Assembly (NCBI GenBank): GCA_946541745.1
Contig: CAMNJY010000009.1
Coordinates: 1-32,711, forward strand
Length of the DNA stretch: 32,711 nt
Reading direction: 5' to 3'
From: an uncultured Prevotellaceae bacterium
GTDB taxonomy: Bacteria; Bacteroidota; Bacteroidia; Bacteroidales; Bacteroidaceae
Shown here one piece after another: positions 24,402-32,711 of the stretch (the first letter of the stretch is position 1; the number at the start of each line of letters is the position of its first letter). Under the pieces are notes generated by a model, which was not told the origin of the DNA, ran no database searches, and was given only the letters and a program-made list of their open reading frames with translations. The translations under genes and the position numbers were made by a program.

Positions 24402-25388
24402 ATGATGCAGCTGCACAGGTTATACATCACCGTCAGGAACTTCCTGTTTAGCAGGGCTAACAGGGAGTTTCTGATTTTCTTATTCTTCCTGGCTTTGTCG
24501 GGCATCTTCTGGCTGCTGATGACCCTGAACGAAACCTACGAGAAGGAGGTGATAGTACCTGTACACATCACCGAAATACCCAGCGACGTCATGCTGACCA
24601 GCGACGAGGTGGACACCGTCCGCGTAACCATCCGTGACCGGGGCATCCTGCTACTGTCCTACATCTACGGCGAGGAGCTGAAGCATGTCAACGCCCCCTT
24701 CAAGACCTATGACCAAGGCAGCGGGGCTGGTGCCATCAGCACTGCCGAACTGACGAAGATGATTCAGCAGCGGTTGTCGGCTTCCAGCAAGATTATCAGC
24801 ATCAAGCCCGACAGGCTGAAGTTGTTCTACAACACGGGGGCCTTCAAGAAAGTGCCTGTCAGGTGGCGCGGACGCATTATTCCTGAACACCTTTATTTCC
24901 TCAGCCACGTCAGCTATACCCCCGACAGCGTCACCGTCTACGCCTCTGAGGAAAAACTCGACAGCATTCGCATGGCCTATACCGAGCCGCTGAACTACGT
25001 GGGATTTCGCGACACGCTATCAGTAGACTGCCGTCTGCGCAAGATTGAGGGGGTCAAGATGGTGCCCGACCACGTCAAGACCACCTTCTACACCGACGTG
25101 CTCACCGAGGAGAGCATGGAGGGCATACCTATTCAGGGCATCAACATGCCTAAAAACAAGGTGCTGCGCACATTCCCCGCCAAGGTGACGGTGCGCTTCG
25201 TGACCGGTGTCAATGTCTACCGCACACTGACCCCCAACGACTTCATCGTCACCGCCGACTACAACCAACTGAAGAACAGCCCCTCAGAGAAGTGCAGCCT
25301 GCAGCTGCTGCAAGTGCCGCAGGGCATCACCCGTGCCGCGCTGGTCACTAAGGAGGTGGACTATCTGATAGAGGAGAAGACAAAATGA
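24402..25388 (+). CDS. YbbR-like domain protein
   Basis: Single N-terminal TM, beta-rich repeats, synteny between yajC and coaE. Confidence 0.82.
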   Translation: MMQLHRLYITVRNFLFSRANREFLIFLFFLALSGIFWLLMTLNETYEKEVIVPVHITEIPSDVMLTSDEVDTVRVTIRDRGILLLSYIYGEELKHVNAPFKTYDQGSGAGAISTAELTKMIQQRLSASSKIISIKPDRLKLFYNTGAFKKVPVRWRGRIIPEHLYFLSHVSYTPDSVTVYASEEKLDSIRMAYTEPLNYVGFRDTLSVDCRLRKIEGVKMVPDHVKTTFYTDVLTEESMEGIPIQGINMPKNKVLRTFPAKVTVRFVTGVNVYRTLTPNDFIVTADYNQLKNSPSEKCSLQLLQVPQGITRAALVTKEVDYLIEEKTK

Positions 25389-25975
25389 AGATAGGACTGG
25401 CAGGCGGCATCGGCAGTGGCAAGAGCTACGTGGCCGCGCGGCTCAAGCTGCGCGGCATCACTGTTTACGACTGCGACTCTGCCGCCAAGCGCCTCATGCG
25501 CACTTCGGCAGAGCTGCGCCGCCAGCTGACAGCCGTGGTAGGCCCCGAGGCCTATATACCCCGTGAGTCTCATGAGTCCCTTGAGTCCTTCGACCTCAAC
25601 AAGGCCGCCCTCACCCGTTTCCTATTAGCCTCTGAAGCCAACGCCCAGGCTATCAATGCCATTGTCCACCCCGCCGTCTTCGCCGACTTCGAGCAGAGCG
25701 GCTGCGACTGGATGGAGAGCGGCATCATGTATGAGTCAGGGGCCAACCGCTATGTTGACCGCGTCATTGTGGTCACCGCGCCCGAAGCACTGCGCATTCA
25801 GCGCATCATGCAGCGCGACGGCATCAGCCGCGAGAAAGCCCTGGACTGGATTCACCGCCAATGGCCGCAAGACGAGGTTCGCCGACGCGCCGACTTCGAA
25901 ATTGTCAACGACGGACAGGCCGACATCGATTATCAATTAAACACCATATTAGAATTATGCAACAAACCATTTTAG
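25385..25975 (+). CDS. coaE: Dephospho-CoA kinase
   Basis: MKIGLAGGIGSGKSYVAARLKLRGITVYDCDSAAKRLM; NAIVHPAVFADF. Confidence 0.94.
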   Translation: MKIGLAGGIGSGKSYVAARLKLRGITVYDCDSAAKRLMRTSAELRRQLTAVVGPEAYIPRESHESLESFDLNKAALTRFLLASEANAQAINAIVHPAVFADFEQSGCDWMESGIMYESGANRYVDRVIVVTAPEALRIQRIMQRDGISREKALDWIHRQWPQDEVRRRADFEIVNDGQADIDYQLNTILELCNKPF

Positions 25976-26388
25976 CTATTTCCGGCAAGCCCGGACTCTA
26001 CAAACTCGTTACCCGTGGCAAGAACAACCTCATTGTCGAGGCTCTCGACGCCACCCACCGCCGTCAGCCGGCCTTCGGCTCCGACCGCATTACGTCGCTC
26101 AACGACATCGCCATGTACACCGATACCGACGACGTGCCACTGCCCACCATCCTTGAGAGCATGAAAAAGCTGGAGGACGGCCAGAAGGCCAGCATTGACT
26201 ACAAGAAGGCATCGGCCGACGAATTGCACGAATATTTCACCAAGGTGCTGCCCAACTGGGACCGCGACCGCGTGAAGAACTCGCACATCCAGAAGCTCAT
26301 CCAGTGGTACAATATCCTCATCGAGGCGGGCATTACCGACTTCGAGGATGAAACGAAGGAAGAAGCCGAAACAAAAGAGGAAGCATAA
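25957..26388 (+). CDS. DUF5606-like conserved protein
   Basis: MQQTILAISGKPGLYKLVTRGKNNLIVEALDATHRRQPAFGSDRITSLNDIAMYTD; start ATG 25957 overlaps coaE. Confidence 0.82.
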   Translation: MQQTILAISGKPGLYKLVTRGKNNLIVEALDATHRRQPAFGSDRITSLNDIAMYTDTDDVPLPTILESMKKLEDGQKASIDYKKASADELHEYFTKVLPNWDRDRVKNSHIQKLIQWYNILIEAGITDFEDETKEEAETKEEA

Positions 26389-26391
26389 CAA

Positions 26392-26429
26392 AAAAAGCGG
26401 GGGTGTCAAAAGTGACACCCCCGCTTTTT
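26392..26429. terminator. Bidirectional terminator, 17-bp perfect stem, AAAG loop
   Basis: AAAAAGCGGGGGTGTCA-AAAG-TGACACCCCCGCTTTTT. Confidence 0.96.
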
Positions 26430-26430
26430 G

Positions 26431-29400
26431 TTATCCGCGTCGCCCGCCGCCAAAGCCGCCACCGAAACCGCCGGGACGGCCGCCGCCGAAGCCGCCACGC
26501 CCACCGCCAAAGCCGCCACGCCCGCCGCCGAAACCGCCGTTGGGACCGCCACCGCCACGCCGCATGTTCTGGCGCATCTCGCGCGTGCCGAACAGGTTCA
26601 TCCTGTAGGTAGCGCGCAGCATGACGTAGCTGTTGATGCTGTTGTAGCTGTTGTCGCTACGCATCATGGCGTTGATGGTACGCGAGAAGTTCGACTGTTG
26701 ACGCAGTATGTCGTAGAACTCCAGTCGCACGCTGAGGGGTTTGCCCGTAAGGAACGACTGCGAAATCTGGGCGTTCCATATCAGCTCGTCAGTATTGGCC
26801 GAAGCGTCGCTGAATCCGCGGCGACTCGACATATTGAGGCTCGTGGTGAACTGCATGCCCCAGGGTGCCGACATGGTGGTGTTGAAACCGTAGTTGAAGT
26901 TCCACGTCGAGAGCTTCGAGTTCTCCTGCAGGGCGTTGTACGAGTAGTTGTACTGCACCCTTCCGTTCAGTTCCAGTTCAAACCAGTCGTTGCGGTAGCT
27001 GGCACCGAGCCGCTCTGCCAGTGTGGTCGACTTGGTGGTCATCTTCGACACGTCACCGTTGCGATAGAGGTCAATGTAGCCCACGTTGTTGGCGTAGTTG
27101 GCATCGGTCGTGGTGTTCAGGTTGAATCGTCCCAAGGTGTCGAGGGCTGTGTTGAAGGTGATGTTGGCCCCGATGTTCCAGTTGCCGTTGATATTCTCTG
27201 GCCGTGAGGTGCGTCCGCCGGTCTTGGGGTCGTACTTCACCATCTGCGCCACGGAGTTGCTGGTGGTCGAGAAGTTGATATTGGCAAAGATAAACTGCTG
27301 TCGGCGCTCGAAGAAATCGTTGTAGCGGGCGCTGAGACGCTGTGTGAACGAGGGCTTCAGCGAGGCGTTACCACTGCGAATGTTCAGGGGGTCAGAGTCG
27401 TCGGTGATGGGCAGCAGGTCGCTCATCGAGGGCTGGCCGGTATTGCCGCGATACTCAAAGCGCATGTTGCCACGGTCAGAGAGCTTCCATCTGAAATTGG
27501 CCGTCGGGCTCCAGTTCACCACGTTGCGCTTCGTGATGGTGTCGAGTCCCAGGTAGCGATAAGTGAACTCCGAGGTCTGCGGAATGATCTGTATGCCGAT
27601 GTTGAAATTGTAGGCCGGACGAATGACGCGCAGCATCACCTCGGCCGTGTGGATGTAGTTCTTGTACTGCGAGAAGCGGCTCTTGTTCTGGTCATAGAAC
27701 AGACCGTCGGTATAGCTGCGCCCGCCCAGGGCCTCTGTCAGGTCGTCCCACTGGCGGTAGTCGGGCCATACGTTGTCCATGCCGAAGCGGATGGCGGGGT
27801 TCTGCTCGTTCCAGAAGTTATAGGCCGACTGGTCGCTCTTGGTGTAGCGGTACTGGAAATTATAGCTGAACTGTAGGAACATGGCCCTGAAGATAGGCTC
27901 GCTATAGGTCAAGCGCACATTATAGTCATAGTTTTTCGACGGGGTGTCGTAGTAGTAGTTGCGGTAGTAGCTGGAGTCGCCGGTGGCCAGCTGGTAAAGG
28001 TTCACCAGGCTGCGCGAGAAGTTCTCCGACTGTCCGTCGCTGTAGTTCAAGCCGGCCTGCAGGGTGATGTTGCGGCCCCGTCCGCCTATCTTGCGGTTCA
28101 CCTGCAGCGTGGCGCCGTAGCGCTTGGAGTTGCTGTAGGTCAGTCCGCCGTTCTGGCGCTGGTTCACCACCAGTGTGTCGCTGATGCTGAGCATGCGGCT
28201 CACTATCTCGGTGATGACGTCGGTCGACGTGGTGTAGTTGTAGGGGTCGTCGCTGAAGGTGGCCGACGTACTGCGCGACAGTCCGTCGTTGGTGCCATAG
28301 CTCCATGTGGGTCGCAGGCTGATGTTCCACAGCGTGTCGGGCGTCCATTCGAAGCGCATCTGGGCATTCCAGGAGTTGGAACGCGAGTAGTTCTGGTTGA
28401 CCGACTCCGAGAACGACCCTGTGGTCGATACGAAGTTCTCGGTCGACGTGCGGCTCCAGGCATCGCCGTCGCCGTGGTTCCAGCTGATGCTGCCGTCGAG
28501 CACCAGGCGGTTGGTCTTCTCGTAGTTGAAGTTCACCATCGCCATCTTCGAGGCCTGCAGACCGTTGCGCCCGCCGCCGCCGAAACGGCCACCGCCGCCA
28601 CCGCCGCCGAAGCCCATGTCGTTGGTGTTGTTGGCGTTGAGCATGCTCATCACGCGCATCTCGTCTTTCATCACGGCTCCGAAGGCACGTCCGCTGTAGC
28701 GGCTCTTGGTGCCCACGCCGGCGTCCACGTTGGCAAACATACCACGGTTCATGCCACGCTTCAGTCCGAAGTCGAGCACCATCTGCTCGTTGCCGTCGTC
28801 GATGCCGGTCACACGGCTCAGGTCGCTCTTCTCGTCGTAGGTCTTGATGCGGTCCACGATGCTCGTCGGCAGGTTCTTGATGGCCGTCTTGGTGTCGCCG
28901 GTCATAAACTCCTTGCCGTCCACCTTGATTTTCTGCACGGTCTTACCGTTGATCTTGATGGTACCGTCGTCGCTGACCTCAGCGCCGGGCAGCTTCTTGA
29001 TCAGCTCTTCCACCACGGAGCCCTCCGGGGTGCGATACGCGCCCGCGTTATATATTAAAGTGTCGTCCTTAGTAGTCACCTTGGCTATGTTCTTCACCAC
29101 CTCGACGTCTTTCAGCATCTTCGAGTCGGGTTCAATGGTGATGGTGCCCATGGCCAAGGGCTTGCCTCCGCTCACGGCCACGCGCTTCATGTAGGTCTTG
29201 AAACCCACGTAGGTTATACGCACAATGTAGTTGGCGTCTTGTGGAGCCGTCAGTTTGAACTGTCCGCTCATGTCGGTCACGGCATTGGTCACCAGTGTCG
29301 AGTCGGTCTTCAGCAGAGCGACGGTGGCCTGGATGACGGCCTCCTTGGAGTCTTGTTCAATCACTGTTCCGCTAATGGTGCGCTGTGCCAGCGCTGCGGT

Positions 29401-29445
29401 CGATGTCGTCAGTGCGACGAGCATGAATAGTATAATTCGTTTCAT
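26431..29445 (-). CDS. TonB-dependent receptor-like outer-membrane beta-barrel protein with N-terminal carboxypeptidase-regulatory-like domain and Gly/Arg-rich C-terminal tail
   Basis: RTISGTVIEQDSKEAVIQATVALL; plug-like VEELIKKLPGAEVSDDGTIKINGKTVQKIKVDGKEFM; C-term GGFGGGRGGFGGGRGGFGGGRPGGFGGGFGGGRRG. Confidence 0.9.
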   Translation of the reverse strand: MKRIILFMLVALTTSTAALAQRTISGTVIEQDSKEAVIQATVALLKTDSTLVTNAVTDMSGQFKLTAPQDANYIVRITYVGFKTYMKRVAVSGGKPLAMGTITIEPDSKMLKDVEVVKNIAKVTTKDDTLIYNAGAYRTPEGSVVEELIKKLPGAEVSDDGTIKINGKTVQKIKVDGKEFMTGDTKTAIKNLPTSIVDRIKTYDEKSDLSRVTGIDDGNEQMVLDFGLKRGMNRGMFANVDAGVGTKSRYSGRAFGAVMKDEMRVMSMLNANNTNDMGFGGGGGGGRFGGGGRNGLQASKMAMVNFNYEKTNRLVLDGSISWNHGDGDAWSRTSTENFVSTTGSFSESVNQNYSRSNSWNAQMRFEWTPDTLWNISLRPTWSYGTNDGLSRSTSATFSDDPYNYTTSTDVITEIVSRMLSISDTLVVNQRQNGGLTYSNSKRYGATLQVNRKIGGRGRNITLQAGLNYSDGQSENFSRSLVNLYQLATGDSSYYRNYYYDTPSKNYDYNVRLTYSEPIFRAMFLQFSYNFQYRYTKSDQSAYNFWNEQNPAIRFGMDNVWPDYRQWDDLTEALGGRSYTDGLFYDQNKSRFSQYKNYIHTAEVMLRVIRPAYNFNIGIQIIPQTSEFTYRYLGLDTITKRNVVNWSPTANFRWKLSDRGNMRFEYRGNTGQPSMSDLLPITDDSDPLNIRSGNASLKPSFTQRLSARYNDFFERRQQFIFANINFSTTSNSVAQMVKYDPKTGGRTSRPENINGNWNIGANITFNTALDTLGRFNLNTTTDANYANNVGYIDLYRNGDVSKMTTKSTTLAERLGASYRNDWFELELNGRVQYNYSYNALQENSKLSTWNFNYGFNTTMSAPWGMQFTTSLNMSSRRGFSDASANTDELIWNAQISQSFLTGKPLSVRLEFYDILRQQSNFSRTINAMMRSDNSYNSINSYVMLRATYRMNLFGTREMRQNMRRGGGGPNGGFGGGRGGFGGGRGGFGGGRPGGFGGGFGGGRRG
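26445..26565 (-). repeat. GC-rich coding repeat, about 21-bp units encoding FGGGRGG
   Basis: aagccgccacgcccaccgcca / aagccgccacgcccgccgccg tandem copies. Confidence 0.85.
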
Positions 29446-29526
29446 ATAAAGTGTGACATTTACAACATTCTGACGTTTCTTCGAAAGAAAAGTTTAATTT
29501 CTGACACGTTTTTCAATTATTTTTTT

Positions 29527-29534
29527 TAATTTTG
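29527..29534 (+). promoter_or_regulatory. Candidate -7 element TAATTTTG for aroB, implying a very short leader
   Basis: ttttttTAATTTTGccgcccgaATGG. Confidence 0.5.
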
Positions 29535-29542
29535 CCGCCCGA

Positions 29543-30610
29543 ATGGACAAACAGAAGATTATCATATCAACTAAATTGGAGCAATCCGTGGCCACGGCCG
29601 TCAGTGAATGTGAGCGCGACCGCATCTTTATCCTGGTCGACGATACGACCCGTCAGCTGTGCCTGCCGCTGATAGCCGGTTACGACTGTCTGCGCGAGGC
29701 TGAGGTTATCGCCATCGGGGCCACCGACCAGCACAAGGACCTCCACTCGCTCACCCACGTATGGACCGAACTGCAACGGGGCGGTGCCACCCGCCATTCG
29801 CTCATGGTCAACCTCGGCGGCGGCATGGTGACCGACCTGGGCGGCTTTGCGGCCTCCACCTTCAAGCGGGGGCTGAACTATATCAACATCCCCACCACGC
29901 TCCTGGCCATGGTCGACGCCTCCGTGGGCGGCAAGACGGGCATCAACTTCGGCGGCCTGAAAAACGAGGTCGGCGTGTTCAGTACTGCCCGCAGCGTCAT
30001 TCTCGACACCACCTTCCTGCGCACCCTCGACCACGAGAACATCCTCTCCGGCTATGCCGAGATGCTGAAGCACGGACTGATAGCCACCACCGACGTGTGG
30101 GCCGAGTTGCTCAACTTCGACCTCGGCGTCATCGACTATCATCACCTCAGCCGCCTGTTAGAGGACTCGGTCAAGGTGAAAGAGCGCATCGTTGAGGCTG
30201 ACCCCAACGAGCACGGCCTCCGCAAAGCCCTGAACCTGGGTCACACCGTGGGTCATGCCTTCGAGGCTCTGGCACTAAAGTCCACGAGTCCCGCAAGCCG
30301 CCCCCTGCTCCATGGCTATGCCGTGGCTTACGGCCTCATCTGCGAACTTTACCTGAGCACCGTCAAGGCCGGTTTCCCCGTCGCCAAGATGCGCCAGACT
30401 GTGCGCTTCATCAACGAGCACTACGGCAAGATGCCCATCACCTGCAACGACTACCCCACCCTTCTGGAACTGATGACGCACGACAAGAAGAACACCGCCG
30501 GCCAGATTAACTTCACGCTGCTTGGCGACGTGGGCGACATCCGCATCAACCAGACCGCCAGTAAGGACGAAATACTTGAAGCTCTCGATTTCTATCGGGA
30601 GGAAAACTAA
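29543..30610 (+). CDS. aroB: 3-dehydroquinate synthase
   Basis: NLGGGMVTDLGGFAASTFKRGLNYINIPTTLLAMVDASVGGKTGINFGGLKNEVGVF; LNLGHTVGHAFEAL. Confidence 0.96.
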   Translation: MDKQKIIISTKLEQSVATAVSECERDRIFILVDDTTRQLCLPLIAGYDCLREAEVIAIGATDQHKDLHSLTHVWTELQRGGATRHSLMVNLGGGMVTDLGGFAASTFKRGLNYINIPTTLLAMVDASVGGKTGINFGGLKNEVGVFSTARSVILDTTFLRTLDHENILSGYAEMLKHGLIATTDVWAELLNFDLGVIDYHHLSRLLEDSVKVKERIVEADPNEHGLRKALNLGHTVGHAFEALALKSTSPASRPLLHGYAVAYGLICELYLSTVKAGFPVAKMRQTVRFINEHYGKMPITCNDYPTLLELMTHDKKNTAGQINFTLLGDVGDIRINQTASKDEILEALDFYREEN

Positions 30611-30656
30611 ATAACCAATTTCTAAACCTAACTTTAAAATAATTGTCTACTGACCG

Positions 30657-30686
30657 TGGGGCCTGGCTCGTGAGAGCAGGGCCCCA
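30657..30686. terminator. Terminator-like hairpin between convergent aroB and menE
   Basis: TGGGGCC-tg-GCTC-gtga-GAGC-ag-GGCCCCA with a 2x2 internal loop. Confidence 0.75.
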
Positions 30687-30689
30687 TCT

Positions 30690-31718
30690 TTATAGCAGAC
30701 GCTCCGCCTCCTTGCGTGCAGGTTTGCCGGTAGCGGTCAGGGGTATGCGGGCGGTGTGGACATAGGCGCGGGGGAGCCAGTATCTGGGCAGCACCTGCCG
30801 GCAGACATCCTGGGCGGCCGTCGGGTCGCCCTCGGTCAGCAGGACGACCACCTCGCCAAACTTCTCGTCACGCCGTTTGCTAATCATAAAAGGCTCGGGC
30901 AGGTGCGGACGCAGTATCCGCTCCACCTCCTCGGCCTGAATCTTCAGTCCGCCGGAACAGATGACGTTGTCCTTGCGGCCAACGATGCGGAAGCGACCGT
31001 CGGGAGCCAGTTCTGCTATGTCGTTGGTTACCAGCGGCCCTTCATGAACCGCCGGTGCGTCGATGATGAGACAGCTGTCGGCACCGAGCTTCAGGCCGAC
31101 GCCCGCCATTGGTGTGTACCAGTTGGTGGCCGCCGGGCCGCTGAGTCGTCTGAGGGCAATGTGCGACAGCGTCTCCGTCATGCCATAGGTGCTCCACACA
31201 GCATTGGGAAAGGTCTGCAGCTCAGCGGCCAGACGGTCGTCAATGGCTCCGCCACCGATAATCAGGTGGCGGATCTCCATCAGCCGCTGCCGCTCGTCAG
31301 CTACCTGCAGCGAGTTCCACACCTGCAGCGGCACCATCGCCGCGAAGTCGATAGTCGCCGCCCCTCCTCCGCCGTCCCCCTGCTGCGGGATGGGCACCCC
31401 GAGCGGATGGCCGCCGGGAGGCACATTGATGAGTCGCAGCCCGCGTACCAACGAGCGCACCACCATCATCTTGCCGGCAATAAAGTCGAGCGGCATGCAG
31501 AGCAGGGCGGTATCGCCCTCATGCAGCCCCAGGAAGTCGCAGGTGAGTCTGGCCGAAGCCTCCATGCGACGCTTCTCTACCCACATCGGCTTGGGCTTGC
31601 CCGTCGACCCGCTGGTATGCACCAGCACCGTGTCCGAGGCGTTATTCCACTCCTCAAGAAATTCTTCTACAGTCACTTTGCTATTCGCTTCAGACCATTC
31701 GCCACAGTTCGTCGCCAC
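30690..31718 (-). CDS. menE: o-Succinylbenzoate-CoA ligase (AMP-binding, short Bacteroidetes form); true start could be GTG 31676
   Basis: VLVHTSGSTGKPKPMWVEKRRM; YGMTETLSHIALR; GRFRIVGRKDNVICSGGLKIQAEEVE; adjacent to menC. Confidence 0.88.
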   Translation of the reverse strand: MATNCGEWSEANSKVTVEEFLEEWNNASDTVLVHTSGSTGKPKPMWVEKRRMEASARLTCDFLGLHEGDTALLCMPLDFIAGKMMVVRSLVRGLRLINVPPGGHPLGVPIPQQGDGGGGAATIDFAAMVPLQVWNSLQVADERQRLMEIRHLIIGGGAIDDRLAAELQTFPNAVWSTYGMTETLSHIALRRLSGPAATNWYTPMAGVGLKLGADSCLIIDAPAVHEGPLVTNDIAELAPDGRFRIVGRKDNVICSGGLKIQAEEVERILRPHLPEPFMISKRRDEKFGEVVVLLTEGDPTAAQDVCRQVLPRYWLPRAYVHTARIPLTATGKPARKEAERLL

Positions 31719-32703
31719 GTATCTCCAACGGCATGGCTATGTTGTCGGTGAACAGCTGCCCCGTGCCGAGGCCCTGGGGCATGGAGATATGGTCGCCATA
31801 GACCGAGCTGCAGAACTGTGCTACGGCGTTCAGGCCGACGTTGCTCTCCAGGGCCGAGGTGATCCACGAACCCGCATCATGCTGCCGGGCTGCCTCTATC
31901 CACTCGCGACAGCCGGCCATGCCTCCGTGCAGCGACGGTTTCAGCACGATGTAGGACGGTTTGATAACGTTCAGCAGGTGCGACTTCATCTCACGGTCGT
32001 TCACGCCTATCAGTTCCTCGTCCAGCGCGATGGGGATGGGCGACTCGCGACACAGCTCAGCCATGAACGCCCACTGTCCGGCCTTGATGGGCTGCTCTAT
32101 GCTCTGAGCATACTGCGACAGCAGCTCCAGCTTGTACAGTGTGGCGTCGTCATAGGTAAAGCCACCGTTGGCGTCGAGCCTTATCTCCACCTCGTGCCAC
32201 GAGAAGCGGTCGCGGATGCGACGCACCAGGTCCAGCTCCTGGTCGAAGTCGATGGCTCCTATCTTCAGCTTCACGCAACGGAACCCCTGCTCCAGCTTCT
32301 GCTCCATGCGCTGCAGCATCTCGTCGTAACGGCCCATCCACACCAGCCCGTTGATGGGTATGCCCTCCTCGCCGCGGCTGAAGGCGGTATCAAACAGGCG
32401 GTCGCCATTACGGAGACTGAGCATCGCCGTTTCCAAACCGAAGAGCATGGACGGGTAGTCGCGCATCGGCTCGTAGGGTATCTGCCCAGACTGCTCTACA
32501 AGGTCACAGAACTGGCGGAGCACGCCGGCATAGTCCGTCAGCACATCACAGCTCAGGTCGGGCAGCGGCGCGCACTCGCCCACCCCGACGGCCTCGCCGT
32601 CGGTCATCGTCACTATCCATATTTTCCGCTCGGTGTACACCCCACGGCTGGTGCCCGCCGGTTGTTTGAAATGGAGCACCCGCTCCTGTATCGTTACTTT
32701 CAT
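31690..32703 (-). CDS. menC: o-Succinylbenzoate synthase (enolase superfamily)
   Basis: VGVGECAPLPDLS; FRCVKLKIGAIDFDQELDLVRRIR; EIRLDANGGF; ALDEELIG; IVLKPSLHGG. Confidence 0.9.
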   Translation of the reverse strand: MKVTIQERVLHFKQPAGTSRGVYTERKIWIVTMTDGEAVGVGECAPLPDLSCDVLTDYAGVLRQFCDLVEQSGQIPYEPMRDYPSMLFGLETAMLSLRNGDRLFDTAFSRGEEGIPINGLVWMGRYDEMLQRMEQKLEQGFRCVKLKIGAIDFDQELDLVRRIRDRFSWHEVEIRLDANGGFTYDDATLYKLELLSQYAQSIEQPIKAGQWAFMAELCRESPIPIALDEELIGVNDREMKSHLLNVIKPSYIVLKPSLHGGMAGCREWIEAARQHDAGSWITSALESNVGLNAVAQFCSSVYGDHISMPQGLGTGQLFTDNIAMPLEIRGDELWRMV

Positions 32704-32711
32704 ATTTATTT

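Noticed and set aside
26428-27207. 259-aa Ala-rich plus-strand ORF
   Set aside because: Antisense to the Gly-rich TonB-type gene; arises from GCC/GGC codon symmetry
31676-31718. 29-bp menC/menE overlap as a special coupling
   Set aside because: GTG at 31676 gives a start just after the menC stop; the overlap may be an ORF-caller artefact

Overview
This is a GC-rich Bacteroidales window, most likely Prevotella or a close relative, inferred from protein families and TAnnTTTG-type promoters. It is mostly core and housekeeping DNA. In order it carries: an M24 peptidase C-terminus, a C1 peptidase, a histidine acid phosphatase, type II pantothenate kinase, a repeat-rich secreted protein, a histidine phosphatase, a DUF308/HdeD protein, uridine kinase, an exported beta-protein, an MBG-domain T9SS-type secreted protein, an OmpA plus coiled-coil lipoprotein pair, L31 type B, gpx-trxB, a hybrid two-component regulator without a periplasmic sensor, an SSS symporter, a lipoprotein, the rplY-pth-hslR-queF cluster, the nusB-yajC-ybbR-coaE-DUF5606 cluster, a TonB-type outer-membrane protein with a Gly/Arg tail, aroB, and menE/menC. 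I found no tRNA, rRNA, CRISPR array, transposase or defence genes. The most unusual signal is non-coding. The convergent intergenic region 6070-6625 holds four odd-centred palindromes whose centres (6283, 6304, 6325, 6346) are exactly 21 bp apart. The fourth keeps the palindrome but changes the arm sequence in a compensated way. Other points of interest: mirror-symmetric divergent promoters, 7-8 bp-period arrays in several intergenic junctions, a terminator ending 5 nt before a start codon, a terminator inside the queF coding sequence, and convergent coding overlaps. All calls come from reading the sequence; no database search was run.
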